Part shown: piece by piece, positions 32,532 to 42,357 of the stretch | Numbering within the stretch: the first letter of the stretch is position 1 | Layout: each line of letters starts with the position of its first letter | DNA from: Plantactinospora soyae | Lineage (GTDB): Bacteria; Actinomycetota; Actinomycetes; Mycobacteriales; Micromonosporaceae | Reading direction: 5' to 3' | Length of the DNA stretch: 64,000 nt | NCBI RefSeq assembly: GCF_014874095.1 | Contig: NZ_JADBEB010000001.1 | Location: forward strand, 744,001 to 808,000 | Translations under genes and position numbers: made by a program | Notes under the pieces: model-generated | The model's database searches: none | What the model saw: the letters and a program-made list of their open reading frames with translations, nothing else | What the model was told of the DNA's origin: nothing

Positions 32532-34334
32532 CTACCAGCGCAGGGCGGTGGGGGCGGTGGGTGGCACGGCGGGCTGGGCGGGCCGGACCGGCGGGGCGGG
32601 GGCGTACGGGTCGCCGAGCGGGGGGCGGGGATCCGGGTCCCCCCGGTTCGGCCAGTACGAAATTGCCCGCTCCGCCTGCGCGGCGATGGTCAGCGAGGGG
32701 TTCACCCCGAGGTTGGCCGAGACCGCCGCCCCGTCCACCACGTGCAGTCCCGGATGCCCGAAGACCCGGTGGTACGCGTCGACCACCCCGTCCGCCGCCG
32801 TGGCCCCGATCACCGCGCCGCCGAGCAGGTGGGCCGTCACCGGCACGTTGAACGGCTCGGTCACCGACCCGCCCGGCAACCCGCCGATCCGCTCGGCGAG
32901 CAGTCGTACGGCCCGGTTGCCGGCCGGGATCCAGGTCGGGTTCGCCGCTCCGTGGCCCGGACCGGTGGCCAGCCGTCGCCAGCCGAACCGGCTCCGGGGG
33001 TAGTGCACGGTCAGCGAGTTGTCCAGCGACTGCATGACCAGCGCGATCACGGTGCGCCGGGACCAGTCCCGGACCGACAGCAGGGGTGCGTACGTCACCG
33101 GTCGCCGGACCAGGATGCCGAGCCAGCGTCGGATTCGGTGCGGCCCGCCGTCGACCAGCGCCGACTGGAGCAGTCCCATCAGGTTGGCGCCGCGCCCGTA
33201 CCGGACCGGCTCGACGTGGGTCTCCGGGTCGGGGTGGAACGAGCTGGTGATCGCCACCCCGTCGGTGAAGTCGACGCCGCCGCGCCGGGCCGCGCGCAGC
33301 GGTACCGAAGCGCCGAGGATCGCCTCGGAGTTGGTCCGGGTGAGCGCGCCGAGCCGGGGCGAGAGGTGGGGCAGCGCGCCGGTGGCCCGCATCCGGTGCA
33401 GCAGCCGCTGGGTCTGGATCGCGCCGGCCGCCAGGACCACCTGCCCGGCCCGGATCCGCTGCCGGTGCCTCGGCGGCCAGGCGCCGGTGCGTACCGTCTC
33501 GATCTCGTAGCCGGCGCCGGACGGCGCGGGCCGGACCGACGTCGCGGTGGTCAGCGGGCGGACCTCGACGCCCAGTCGCTCGGCCAGCCAGAGGTAGTTC
33601 TTGACCAGGCTGTTCTTCGCCCCGTACCGGCAGCCGGTCATGCACGCTCCACAGTGTAGGCAGCCGGTGCGCTCCGGACCGACGCCACCGAAGTAGGGAT
33701 CGGCGACCCGCTCGCCCGGCCGACCGAGGTACACCCCGACCGGGGTGGCGTGGAAGGTGTGCCCGACCCCCATCTGGTCGGCCACCGCCCGCATCGCCCG
33801 GTCCGCCGCCGTCTGTCTCGGGTACGTCGTCACCCCGAGCATCCGCTTCGCCTGGTCGTAATGCGGGGCGAGTTCGGTGCGCCAGTCGGCGATGTCGTGC
33901 CACTGTGGATCGGCGTAGAACGCGGGCAGCGGCTCGTAGAGGGTGTTCGCGTAGACCAGGGAGCCACCGCCGACACCGGCTCCGGAGAGCACCAGGACCT
34001 TCGCCGGGGCCGTACCGCCCGCCCCTGGTCCGGTTCCCCGCCAGCGGTTGCCGGCCGAGCGGAGCAGGGTGATCCGTTGGATTCCGTAGCATCCGAGCGC
34101 CGGTGCCCAGAGGAAGCGGCGGATCCGCCAGGAGGTCTCCGGCAGTTCGTGGTCGGCGAACCGCCGCCCCGCCTCCAGTACGCCGACCGAATAGCCCTTC
34201 TCGGCGAGCCGTAGCGCCGCGACGCTGCCGCCGAAGCCGGACCCGATGACCACCACGTCGAAGTCGAGGTCGGGGTCCGGTCCGGCGGGCGGATCCGGAC
34301 CGCGGCCGGCGCTGTGCCTCATATCGGCCATCAT
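32532..34334 (-). CDS. GMC-family FAD oxidoreductase (cholesterol oxidase ChoD-like)
   Basis: This 600-residue flavoprotein has an N-terminal FAD-binding motif (VVVIGSGFGGSVAALRLAEK, ~28-47), SGAGVGGGSLVYANTL, a cysteine-rich segment GCLHCGACMTGCRYGAKN characteristic of the ChoD branch, and the C-terminal LHVVDGAAVSANLGVNPSL. The tail is Pro-rich. Rv3409c (choD) occupies a similar place next to guaB3 in mycobacteria. The cholesterol oxidase role of ChoD is itself debated, so the substrate is open. ATG codons at 34334, 34331 and 34322 are all possible starts and none has a strong ribosome site. Confidence 0.88.
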   Translation of the reverse strand: MMADMRHSAGRGPDPPAGPDPDLDFDVVVIGSGFGGSVAALRLAEKGYSVGVLEAGRRFADHELPETSWRIRRFLWAPALGCYGIQRITLLRSAGNRWRGTGPGAGGTAPAKVLVLSGAGVGGGSLVYANTLYEPLPAFYADPQWHDIADWRTELAPHYDQAKRMLGVTTYPRQTAADRAMRAVADQMGVGHTFHATPVGVYLGRPGERVADPYFGGVGPERTGCLHCGACMTGCRYGAKNSLVKNYLWLAERLGVEVRPLTTATSVRPAPSGAGYEIETVRTGAWPPRHRQRIRAGQVVLAAGAIQTQRLLHRMRATGALPHLSPRLGALTRTNSEAILGASVPLRAARRGGVDFTDGVAITSSFHPDPETHVEPVRYGRGANLMGLLQSALVDGGPHRIRRWLGILVRRPVTYAPLLSVRDWSRRTVIALVMQSLDNSLTVHYPRSRFGWRRLATGPGHGAANPTWIPAGNRAVRLLAERIGGLPGGSVTEPFNVPVTAHLLGGAVIGATAADGVVDAYHRVFGHPGLHVVDGAAVSANLGVNPSLTIAAQAERAISYWPNRGDPDPRPPLGDPYAPAPPVRPAQPAVPPTAPTALRW

Positions 34335-34484
34335 TACCGACCGGTAGCTATCGCGCCAGGGCGGGACTGCGCCATCATTCCTGCTGCCGTGGCGCTCCGG
34401 TGTGCAACGTCGGCGCCCCGAGAATGCGTCTTGAGTAAGGGCGGTCCTGGCAGACCGTTCGGGGGCAAAGGGGAGATGGGACAC

Positions 34485-35618
34485 GTGGCAGACACCGGAG
34501 AAACCGGAAAACCCAACCGTCGGCGGATCGCCCTGATCGCCGCGATCGTCGCGGTCGCGGTGCTGCTGGGCGGCACGGCGTACGCGGCCAACCGGTTCTG
34601 GGGTACCGGCGGGGGAAGTGATCCGGCGGCCCGGCCGAGTGCCCCGGCCACGCCGTCCGCCATCCCGACCCCGACTCCGAGCCCGACGCCGGAACCCGGG
34701 GCCGACATCACCGGCCCGCTCAACCTGCTGCTGGTCGGTGTGGACACCCGGATCAGCAAGCCGGACTGGGAGCCGCACTCCGACGCCGTACTGATCCTGC
34801 ACGTGACGAAGGAACTGGACCGGGCCTACCTGTTCGCGCTCCCCCGCGACCTGGTGGTCGACATCCCGAAGTTCCCGAAGGCGAACTTCCCCGGCGAGCG
34901 CACCAAACTCACCCACGCGATGAGCTACGGCAGCCGGGTGCCCGGCAAGAACAAGCGCCCGAACACCGCCCAGGGCTTCGAGCTGCTCTCCAGCACGGTC
35001 AGCAGGTACACCGGGATCAAGAAGTTCGACGCGGGTGCGGTGCTGACCTTCGGCGGCTTCGACAACCTGGTCGACGCGCTCGGCGGCGTGGACCTGTACG
35101 TCGACCAGAAGGTGGTCTCGCAGCACCGGCGACCGGACGGCAAGCTGCGGACGTTGCGAGGTGGCGGCTACATCGGGCCGCAGATGACCTACGAGAAGGG
35201 CCGGCGGAAGCTCACCGGCTGGCAGGCGCTGGACTACGCCCGGCAGCGCTACACCAGCGGTGGCGCGTACACCCGGCAGCGGCACCACCAGCAACTGATC
35301 AAGGCCATCATGCAGCAGGTGCTCAGCCAGGACCTGGCCCGGGACCAGGCAAAACTGGAGCAGGTGGTGCGGGCCCTGGGCAACGCGCTGACCTTCCAGG
35401 GCCGGGGTCGCGACATCATCGACTTCGGGTACGCCCTCAGCCAGCTCCGGCCGGAGGCGATGACCCTGGTCGCGTTGCCCGGCTCGGGGGTGGGCAGGGG
35501 CGGCAGCTATCGCGGCGAGCAGCTCACCTCGGTGGGCAAGAAGTTCATCTCGGAACTGCGGGCCGGCCGGGCCGAGGCCTATCTCAAGGCCAACCCGAAA
35601 CTCGTGATCAAGAACTGA
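34485..35618 (+). CDS. LytR-CpsA-Psr (LCP) family cell-wall glycopolymer ligase
   Basis: This 377-residue membrane-anchored protein probably transfers teichoic-acid-like or other glycopolymers from lipid carriers to peptidoglycan. It has a single N-terminal membrane helix (RRRIALIAAIVAVAVLLGGT), a Pro/Thr-rich spacer, and an LCP domain with LLLVGVDTR, HSDAVLIL, LPRDLVVDIP, FDNLVDALGGVDLYV and LDYARQRY, containing the Arg/Asp residues that bind pyrophosphate. I chose GTG 34485, nine bases after GGGGAG; ATG 34476 is too close to the ribosome site. A strong terminator follows. It is divergent from the GMC oxidoreductase. Confidence 0.93.
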   Translation: MADTGETGKPNRRRIALIAAIVAVAVLLGGTAYAANRFWGTGGGSDPAARPSAPATPSAIPTPTPSPTPEPGADITGPLNLLLVGVDTRISKPDWEPHSDAVLILHVTKELDRAYLFALPRDLVVDIPKFPKANFPGERTKLTHAMSYGSRVPGKNKRPNTAQGFELLSSTVSRYTGIKKFDAGAVLTFGGFDNLVDALGGVDLYVDQKVVSQHRRPDGKLRTLRGGGYIGPQMTYEKGRRKLTGWQALDYARQRYTSGGAYTRQRHHQQLIKAIMQQVLSQDLARDQAKLEQVVRALGNALTFQGRGRDIIDFGYALSQLRPEAMTLVALPGSGVGRGGSYRGEQLTSVGKKFISELRAGRAEAYLKANPKLVIKN

Positions 35619-35628
35619 CCGAGCCGTC

Positions 35629-35661
35629 AGGGGTGCCCCGCCCGGCGCGGGGCACCCCTTT
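35629..35661 (+). terminator. Terminator of the LCP gene
   Basis: AGGGGTGCCCCGC (35629-35641) pairs with GCGGGGCACCCCT (35647-35659), a perfect 13-bp stem with a 5-nt loop, followed by TT. Confidence 0.9.
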
Positions 35662-35764
35662 CGACAGCGGTCAGCGCCGCAGCGTCTCGACAGCGGTCAG
35701 CGCCGCAGCGTTTCCACAGCGGTCAGCGCCGCAGCGTCTCGACAGCGGTCAGCGCCGCGGCCGG
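35661..35764. repeat. Four tandem 26-bp repeats overlapping the 3' end of a secreted-protein gene
   Basis: Units of the form TCGACAGCGGTCAGCGCCGC plus AGCGTC begin at 35661, 35687, 35713 and 35739. The last unit contains the stop codon (TGA, complement of 35749-35751) of the minus-strand gene, so the array looks like tandem duplication of the gene end into the intergenic region. Confidence 0.85.
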
Positions 35765-36513
35765 AGCAGGTCGGCGAGCGACCGTTCCGCCAGGTCCAGC
35801 GCCGTCTCCACCATCGTCCGGTCGACGATGGTGGGGCGGCTCAACGGGCCGGGTTGCCAGTTTCGGTCACCGTAGTGGTGTTCGGCCTGGCCGCCGAAGC
35901 TTCGTTCCTGCCCGGTCACGATCCGGCCGTTGAACTTGCAGGTGTGGGTGACCGTGCCGGTCGGGTTGTCGATGGAGTCGCTACAGGTCGGCCTGACGTT
36001 GCGGATGATGTGTTCGAGCGCCTCCTGGTACTCGGCGTACATGATTCTCATGTTAGGAACTCTCGCTTGGGCGATGAGCAGCACGTCCCACTGCGCGATC
36101 AGGGCCTTGCCCACGATGTCCCGCTCCGGGTCCTTGTCGAACTCCGTGAGTTTCTCGCGCGCGTTGTTGGTTCCCTGGTAGACCGTGTTCACGTACAGCG
36201 GGAGCAGCGGCGGCAGGTCCATCATCTGGGCACCGGTCACCGCGTACCGCACCTGGCTTCTGACGTCGGCGATCTCCAGGTTGTTGAGCTGGGTCAACAG
36301 ATCGGTCTCGACGCCGGCCAGCGCGCCCCTGATGTCCTGGGTGAACTGGGCGAGTTCGGCGACGGTCAGCCCGTCCTCGGCCGAGTCCAGGAAGGCCGCC
36401 GTCACCCGGATCATGTCGATGTACCGGTTGTAGTCCACGGCCGCGGCCGGTCGCGCCGTACCGGTCAGGAGCAGGACCGTTCCCATGACGGCCGCGAGAA
36501 TCCGGCGCTTCAT
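35749..36513 (-). CDS. Secreted protein of unknown family, paralogue of the upstream gene
   Basis: This 254-residue protein starts with a clear signal peptide (MKRRILAAVMGTVLLLTG; cleavage after ARPAAA). The mature part is helical by composition and ends RSLADLLRPRR. It contains EALEHIIRNVRPTC and VTHTCKFNGR, which parallel EAVLNRIKPWC and VTEHTYACRAH in the upstream protein, so the two are distant paralogues with a shared pair of cysteines that could form a disulphide. Its ATG overlaps the upstream stop as ATGA. I do not recognise the family and no catalytic motif is visible. Confidence 0.82.
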   Translation of the reverse strand: MKRRILAAVMGTVLLLTGTARPAAAVDYNRYIDMIRVTAAFLDSAEDGLTVAELAQFTQDIRGALAGVETDLLTQLNNLEIADVRSQVRYAVTGAQMMDLPPLLPLYVNTVYQGTNNAREKLTEFDKDPERDIVGKALIAQWDVLLIAQARVPNMRIMYAEYQEALEHIIRNVRPTCSDSIDNPTGTVTHTCKFNGRIVTGQERSFGGQAEHHYGDRNWQPGPLSRPTIVDRTMVETALDLAERSLADLLRPRR

Positions 36514-37301
36514 GCGTTGGCCCGGATCTGCTTCAGCCGCGGCAGTTCCCGCAGAACCGAGGGACGTACGGTGTTGCGCATCACGTTGGTCTCGACGAAG
36601 GCGTAGTCGATGGGGTTCATGGTCTGCGAGCCGGCCTGGAGTTCCGTCCACGACTCGACGTCGCCGGTGTGGGCCCGGCAGGCGTAGGTGTGTTCGGTGA
36701 CCCAGGCGAACTCGGGGTCCCAGATGGTGCCGTAGGAGTGCCCGCACCACGGCTTGATCCTGTTCAGTACGGCCTCGTAGCTGGCGATCAGGTCGTCCAG
36801 CAGGGGCGTGCTGTCGAAGCCGAACTTCGCGAACGTGACCATCGCGATCGCGTAGATCTCGCCCATCACCCGGGCGATGTGGTCCGCCGCGCCGAGGTCC
36901 TGGACGGCGTCGAAGTAGGCCGACGACAGGGTCGCGCAGTTGAGCGAGCTGTCCAGGAAGACCGACAGCGTGAAGATGTCCATCTGGTCGATGTTCGGCA
37001 TCAGGAGGGTGTTGGAGCGGGCGCACGCGCGTACGTCGGCGGCGGCGATGCCGTCGATGTGGGCGAGGATCTCCTGTTGCGACTGGTTGATGGCGCCGAG
37101 GATCTCCCGCTTCGCGCGTTCCAGTTGCGCCGGGCTCACCCCGCCGCCACCGCCACCGCCGAACAGGCTCCCCGCCACCGACACGGCGACGTTGATCCAG
37201 AACGACGCGTCCACCGCCTTGGCCGGTTTGGCCGGCGCACCCACCACCATCGATACGGCGAGGCACGCGGCCAGCAGGCCGCCGAGTAGTCGTCTTCGCA
37301 T
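36510..37301 (-). CDS. Secreted protein of unknown family with Gly-rich segment
   Basis: This 263-residue protein has a signal peptide (MRRRLLGGLLAACLAVSMVV, cleavage near PAKAVD), then a short hydrophobic segment with a run of seven glycines (AGSLFGGGGGGGVSP), a charged helix (QLERAKREILGAINQSQQEI) and a C-terminal part with four to five cysteines. I chose the second of two adjacent ATGs (37301), six bases after GGAGG. It is coupled to the downstream paralogue through an ATGA overlap, so both are probably exported together and may interact. Function unknown. Confidence 0.82.
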   Translation of the reverse strand: MRRRLLGGLLAACLAVSMVVGAPAKPAKAVDASFWINVAVSVAGSLFGGGGGGGVSPAQLERAKREILGAINQSQQEILAHIDGIAAADVRACARSNTLLMPNIDQMDIFTLSVFLDSSLNCATLSSAYFDAVQDLGAADHIARVMGEIYAIAMVTFAKFGFDSTPLLDDLIASYEAVLNRIKPWCGHSYGTIWDPEFAWVTEHTYACRAHTGDVESWTELQAGSQTMNPIDYAFVETNVMRNTVRPSVLRELPRLKQIRANA

Positions 37302-37459
37302 CATGTCCCTCCCTCGGTCAGTTCGCATCGACACAGGTCGAACTGCGGGCGTAGTTTGGCCCGGGGCACTGGACTACTGCTGAACACCGACTGGACGGCT
37401 CATTCGTCGTTCGGCCCGGTCCAGACCTGGCGCGGGGCGGAGCCGTCGCGACGGACCGG

Positions 37460-38881
37460 TCAGGGGATGGCCGGCGGCGTCGAGCCGGAGAGCCAGGCGT
37501 CGAAGAGCGGCCGCAACGACCGTCCGGAGATCCGTTCGGCGTGGCTTACCAGGTCGGCCGTACTCGCGTTGCCGTCGCGCTTCTCCGCGGTCCAGGTCTT
37601 CAGGATCCGGAAGAACGTCTCGTCGCCGACCGTACGCCGCAGCGCGTGCACGGCCAGCGCACCCCGCTTGTAGACCGCCCGGCTGAAGATCTCCGACCGG
37701 CCGGGATCCAGCGCCGGCCGGGCCCAGTCGGTGGCCGCGTACTCCTGCTCGAAGGTCGCCTGCGCGGACGGGCCGCCGTCGTGCTCCTCCCAGAGCCACT
37801 CGGCGTAACTGGCGAACCCCTCGTTGAGCCAGAGGTCACCCCAACTCCGGATCGAGACGCTGTCGCCGAACCACTGGTGCGCCAACTCGTGGGCGACGAC
37901 GGTCAGGTTGGGACCGGTGGTGAAGAAGGCCGGCCCGTACACCGGGCGGGACTGGGTCTCCAGGGCGTACCCGATCCGGTTGTCGGCGACCGCGATGCCG
38001 CCGTACGACCCGAACGGGTACGGCCCGAACCGGGTCGCCAGGAAGTCGGCGATCTCCCCGGTACGGGCCAGCGACTGCTCGGCCGGGCCGCCCGGTGGCA
38101 GGGCCGAGGCGATCGCGGTGACCAGCGGCTTGCCGTCGTGCGTACCGGAACGCACCCGGTACCGGCCGACCACCAGTGTGGTCAGGTAACTCGCCATCGG
38201 GGAGCGCTCGGCCCAGCGCCAGGTGGTCCAACCGGCCGACGTCTCGGTACCGCCGGACACCCCGTTGCTCAGCGCGGCCAGGCCCTCCGGAACGGTCGCC
38301 TCGACCTCGTACGTCGCCTTGTCCAGCGGATGGTCGTTGACCGGGTACCAGGTGCTCGCCGACTCGGGCTGGCCGAGCGCGATCGCCCCGTCGCCGGTGG
38401 CGAGCAGGCCGCCGCTGCCCAGATCCGGGCTGGTGATCGGGGCCGGCTTTCCGGCGTAGTCGACCCGGACCCGGAACCGCTTGCCCTGGCCGAGGCCGGT
38501 GGCCGGGGTGACCACCAACTCGTCGCCCTCGCGGGCGTGCCGCACCACGGCACCGTCGATCCGCACCCGCGAGACGGTCAGGCCGGAGAGGTCGAGGTTG
38601 AACCGGGACAGGTCCTGGGTCGCGGTGGCCTCGATGGTGGCGTCGCCGGTCAGTTCGTCGGTCGCCGGGTCGTACCGCACCTTGAGGCGGTAGCTCGCGA
38701 CGTCGTAGCCGCCGTTGCCGTAGGTCGGGAAGTACGCGTCCCCGACGCCCGGCGCGCCGGGCCGGAACCCCTCGGGGTCCCGGTCGTCCCGGCGACTGCC
38801 GGTGCAGCCGCCGGCCGACACCGTCAGCAGCACCGCCACCAGCGCACCGGCCAGCGCCGGACGTCCCGTCCTGATCATCAT
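37460..38881 (-). CDS. M1-family zinc metallopeptidase, lipoprotein
   Basis: This 473-residue aminopeptidase-like protein carries the gluzincin motif HELAHQWFGD, with the third zinc ligand Glu in LWLNEGFASYAEW 18 residues later. The exopeptidase GxMEN motif is replaced by IGYALETQ, as in secreted actinobacterial M1 enzymes. The N-terminus MMIRTGRPALAGALVAVLLT ends in a lipobox-like SAGGC, so it is probably anchored outside the membrane. Two adjacent ATGs (38881, 38878) follow GGGAAGCGG. The gene is 20 bp downstream of guaB3 and may be transcribed with it. Confidence 0.93.
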   Translation of the reverse strand: MMIRTGRPALAGALVAVLLTVSAGGCTGSRRDDRDPEGFRPGAPGVGDAYFPTYGNGGYDVASYRLKVRYDPATDELTGDATIEATATQDLSRFNLDLSGLTVSRVRIDGAVVRHAREGDELVVTPATGLGQGKRFRVRVDYAGKPAPITSPDLGSGGLLATGDGAIALGQPESASTWYPVNDHPLDKATYEVEATVPEGLAALSNGVSGGTETSAGWTTWRWAERSPMASYLTTLVVGRYRVRSGTHDGKPLVTAIASALPPGGPAEQSLARTGEIADFLATRFGPYPFGSYGGIAVADNRIGYALETQSRPVYGPAFFTTGPNLTVVAHELAHQWFGDSVSIRSWGDLWLNEGFASYAEWLWEEHDGGPSAQATFEQEYAATDWARPALDPGRSEIFSRAVYKRGALAVHALRRTVGDETFFRILKTWTAEKRDGNASTADLVSHAERISGRSLRPLFDAWLSGSTPPAIP

Positions 38882-38901
38882 CCGCTTCCCGGGTCGGCGG
38901 C

Positions 38902-40020
38902 TCACCGGTCGAGGACGAGCCCGACCTTCTGGAACTCCTTCAGATCCCGGTAGCCGCACTTCGCCATCGCCCGGCGCAGCCCGCCGAAGAGGTTGAGCTG
39001 CCCCTCCGGATCGTCCGCCGGCCCGTACAGCAGCTGCTCCATCGAGCCGAGCGGCTCGTTGGCCACCCCGTACGCCCCGCGCGGCAGGTTCGGGTGGCTG
39101 GCGGCGGGATGCCACCACGCGCCACCGGCCGGCGCCTCGGCACAGAGCGACAGCGGCTCGCCGAGCATCACCGCGTCGGCACCACAGCCCAGCGCCTTGG
39201 CGATGTCGCCGGACGTCTGGAGGTCACCGTCGGCGATCAGGTGCACGTACCGGCCACCGGTCTCGTCGAGGTAGTCCCGGCGGGCCGCGGCGGCGTCGGC
39301 GATCGCGGTGGCCATCGGCACCCGGATTCCGAGCACCGACTCGGTGGTCGACCACTCGTCGCCGCCGAGCCCCACGATCACCCCGGCCGCCCCGGTCCGC
39401 ATCAGGTGCAGGGCGGTCTTGTAGTCGGTGCAGCCACCGGCGACGACCGGCAGGTCGAGGTCGGCGATGAACTCCTTGAGGTTCAGCGGCTCGTCGGTGG
39501 TGGAGACGTGCTCGGCGGAGACGATCGTGCCCTGGATCACCAGGATGTCGACGCCCGCGTCGAGGATCACCGGGGCCAGCGCCAGCGTGTGCTGCGGGGA
39601 GACCCGGACGGCGACCGTGCCGCCGCCCTCACGCATCTGCCGGACCCGCTCGGCGATCAGCTCCGGCCGGATCGGCTCGGAATACACCTCCTGGAGCCGG
39701 CGGGTGGCGGCGGTCCCCTCGTCCAGCCGGGACAGCTCTTCCAGGATCTTGGTCGGGTCCTCGTAACGGGTCCACAGGCCCTCGACGTTCAGCACCCCGA
39801 GCCCGCCGAGCCGGCCGAGGGCGACCGCCGAGTGCGGACTCATGGTGGCGTCCGACGGGTGCCCGACGCAGGGGATCCGGAACGGGTACGCGTCGAGCTG
39901 CCAGGACGTCGAGACGTCGTCGACATCCCGGGTACGCCGGCTCGGCACGATCGCGATGTCGTCCAGGTGGTAGCCGCGCTGTGCGGTCTTGCCCAGCCCG
40001 ATCTCGACCACGTCACGCAT
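38902..40020 (-). CDS. guaB3: GuaB3-family IMP dehydrogenase-related protein
   Basis: This 372-residue TIM-barrel protein starts MRDVVEIGLGKTAQRGYHLD, diagnostic of GuaB3. It lacks the CBS domains of GuaB. A cysteine in VVAGGCTDYKTALH occupies the loop where IMPDH/GMP reductase enzymes place their nucleophile, and phosphate-binding glycines are seen in GAAGVIVGLGG. GuaB3 proteins have been reported to act as GMP reductases in cyanobacteria; activity in actinobacteria is less certain. It is encoded 48 bp downstream of guaB in the same direction, the order seen in Mycobacterium and Streptomyces. Confidence 0.95.
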   Translation of the reverse strand: MRDVVEIGLGKTAQRGYHLDDIAIVPSRRTRDVDDVSTSWQLDAYPFRIPCVGHPSDATMSPHSAVALGRLGGLGVLNVEGLWTRYEDPTKILEELSRLDEGTAATRRLQEVYSEPIRPELIAERVRQMREGGGTVAVRVSPQHTLALAPVILDAGVDILVIQGTIVSAEHVSTTDEPLNLKEFIADLDLPVVAGGCTDYKTALHLMRTGAAGVIVGLGGDEWSTTESVLGIRVPMATAIADAAAARRDYLDETGGRYVHLIADGDLQTSGDIAKALGCGADAVMLGEPLSLCAEAPAGGAWWHPAASHPNLPRGAYGVANEPLGSMEQLLYGPADDPEGQLNLFGGLRRAMAKCGYRDLKEFQKVGLVLDR

Positions 40021-40068
40021 GGGTCACTCCAGAGTAGAAGGGGGGTTGGCGGAAGGAGGCGGTGACCG

Positions 40069-41766
<1,698 letters not shown>

Positions 41767-41873
41767 TCATCGTACCCAGTGCGCCGGCCGGGCGTCGGCG
41801 GGCGCGGGTGGGACGGGCGGTCCAGGCCACAACGGGTGACCACGGCGGCCGGTGTTGGGACTACGGTGGAGGG

Positions 41874-42305
41874 GTGCAAGAGGAGCCGATCGACCCGTTC
41901 AACGGAGACCCCGCCGATCCCTCCGCCGGCCTTGACGACCCGGGCGAGGAGGCCGAACTCGACCCGCTCAGCGAGGTCGAGCGACAGGACGTGCTGGAAG
42001 ACCTCGCTGACCTGGAAATCTACCAGGCGCTACTCGGCCCGGTCGGGGTACGCGGCCTCGTCATCGAGTGCGAGGACTGCCGCGAACCCCACTATTTCGA
42101 CTGGGATCTGCTCCGGGGCAACCTGCGGCACCTGCTCAACTCCGGTCGGCCCCGGGTGCACGAGCCGGCGTACGACCCCGACCCCGACCACTACGTCACC
42201 TGGGAGTACGCCCGGGGGTACGCCGACGGGGTGCACGACACCCTGACCGAGACCGCCGACGAGGACGAGGGCGAGCGCGAGGACGGAAGCACCGCCGACC
42301 GCTGA
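41874..42305 (+). CDS. DUF5319 family acidic protein
   Basis: This 143-residue, strongly acidic protein matches the conserved actinobacterial DUF5319 family (Rv3412 / SCO4769 position). Conserved features include DPLSEVERQDVLEDLADLE, VIECEDCREPHYFDWDLL with a CxxC pair, and WEYARGYADG. The CxxC suggests metal binding or a redox role; no function is established. A -10-like TACGGT at 41862-41867 lies seven bases before the GTG, so the mRNA may be leaderless. It is divergent from guaB and converges with the BldM-like gene. Confidence 0.85.
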   Translation: MQEEPIDPFNGDPADPSAGLDDPGEEAELDPLSEVERQDVLEDLADLEIYQALLGPVGVRGLVIECEDCREPHYFDWDLLRGNLRHLLNSGRPRVHEPAYDPDPDHYVTWEYARGYADGVHDTLTETADEDEGEREDGSTADR

Positions 42306-42357
42306 TCCTGCCGTACCCCTGCCGTCGACCGCGCTGGCCGGCGCGGAAGCCCGGCGG

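Noticed and set aside
32491-34092. 533-codon alternative frame within the GMC oxidoreductase gene
   Set aside because: Same strand but a different frame; it lacks any recognisable motif, while the frame ending at 32532 has all GMC motifs.
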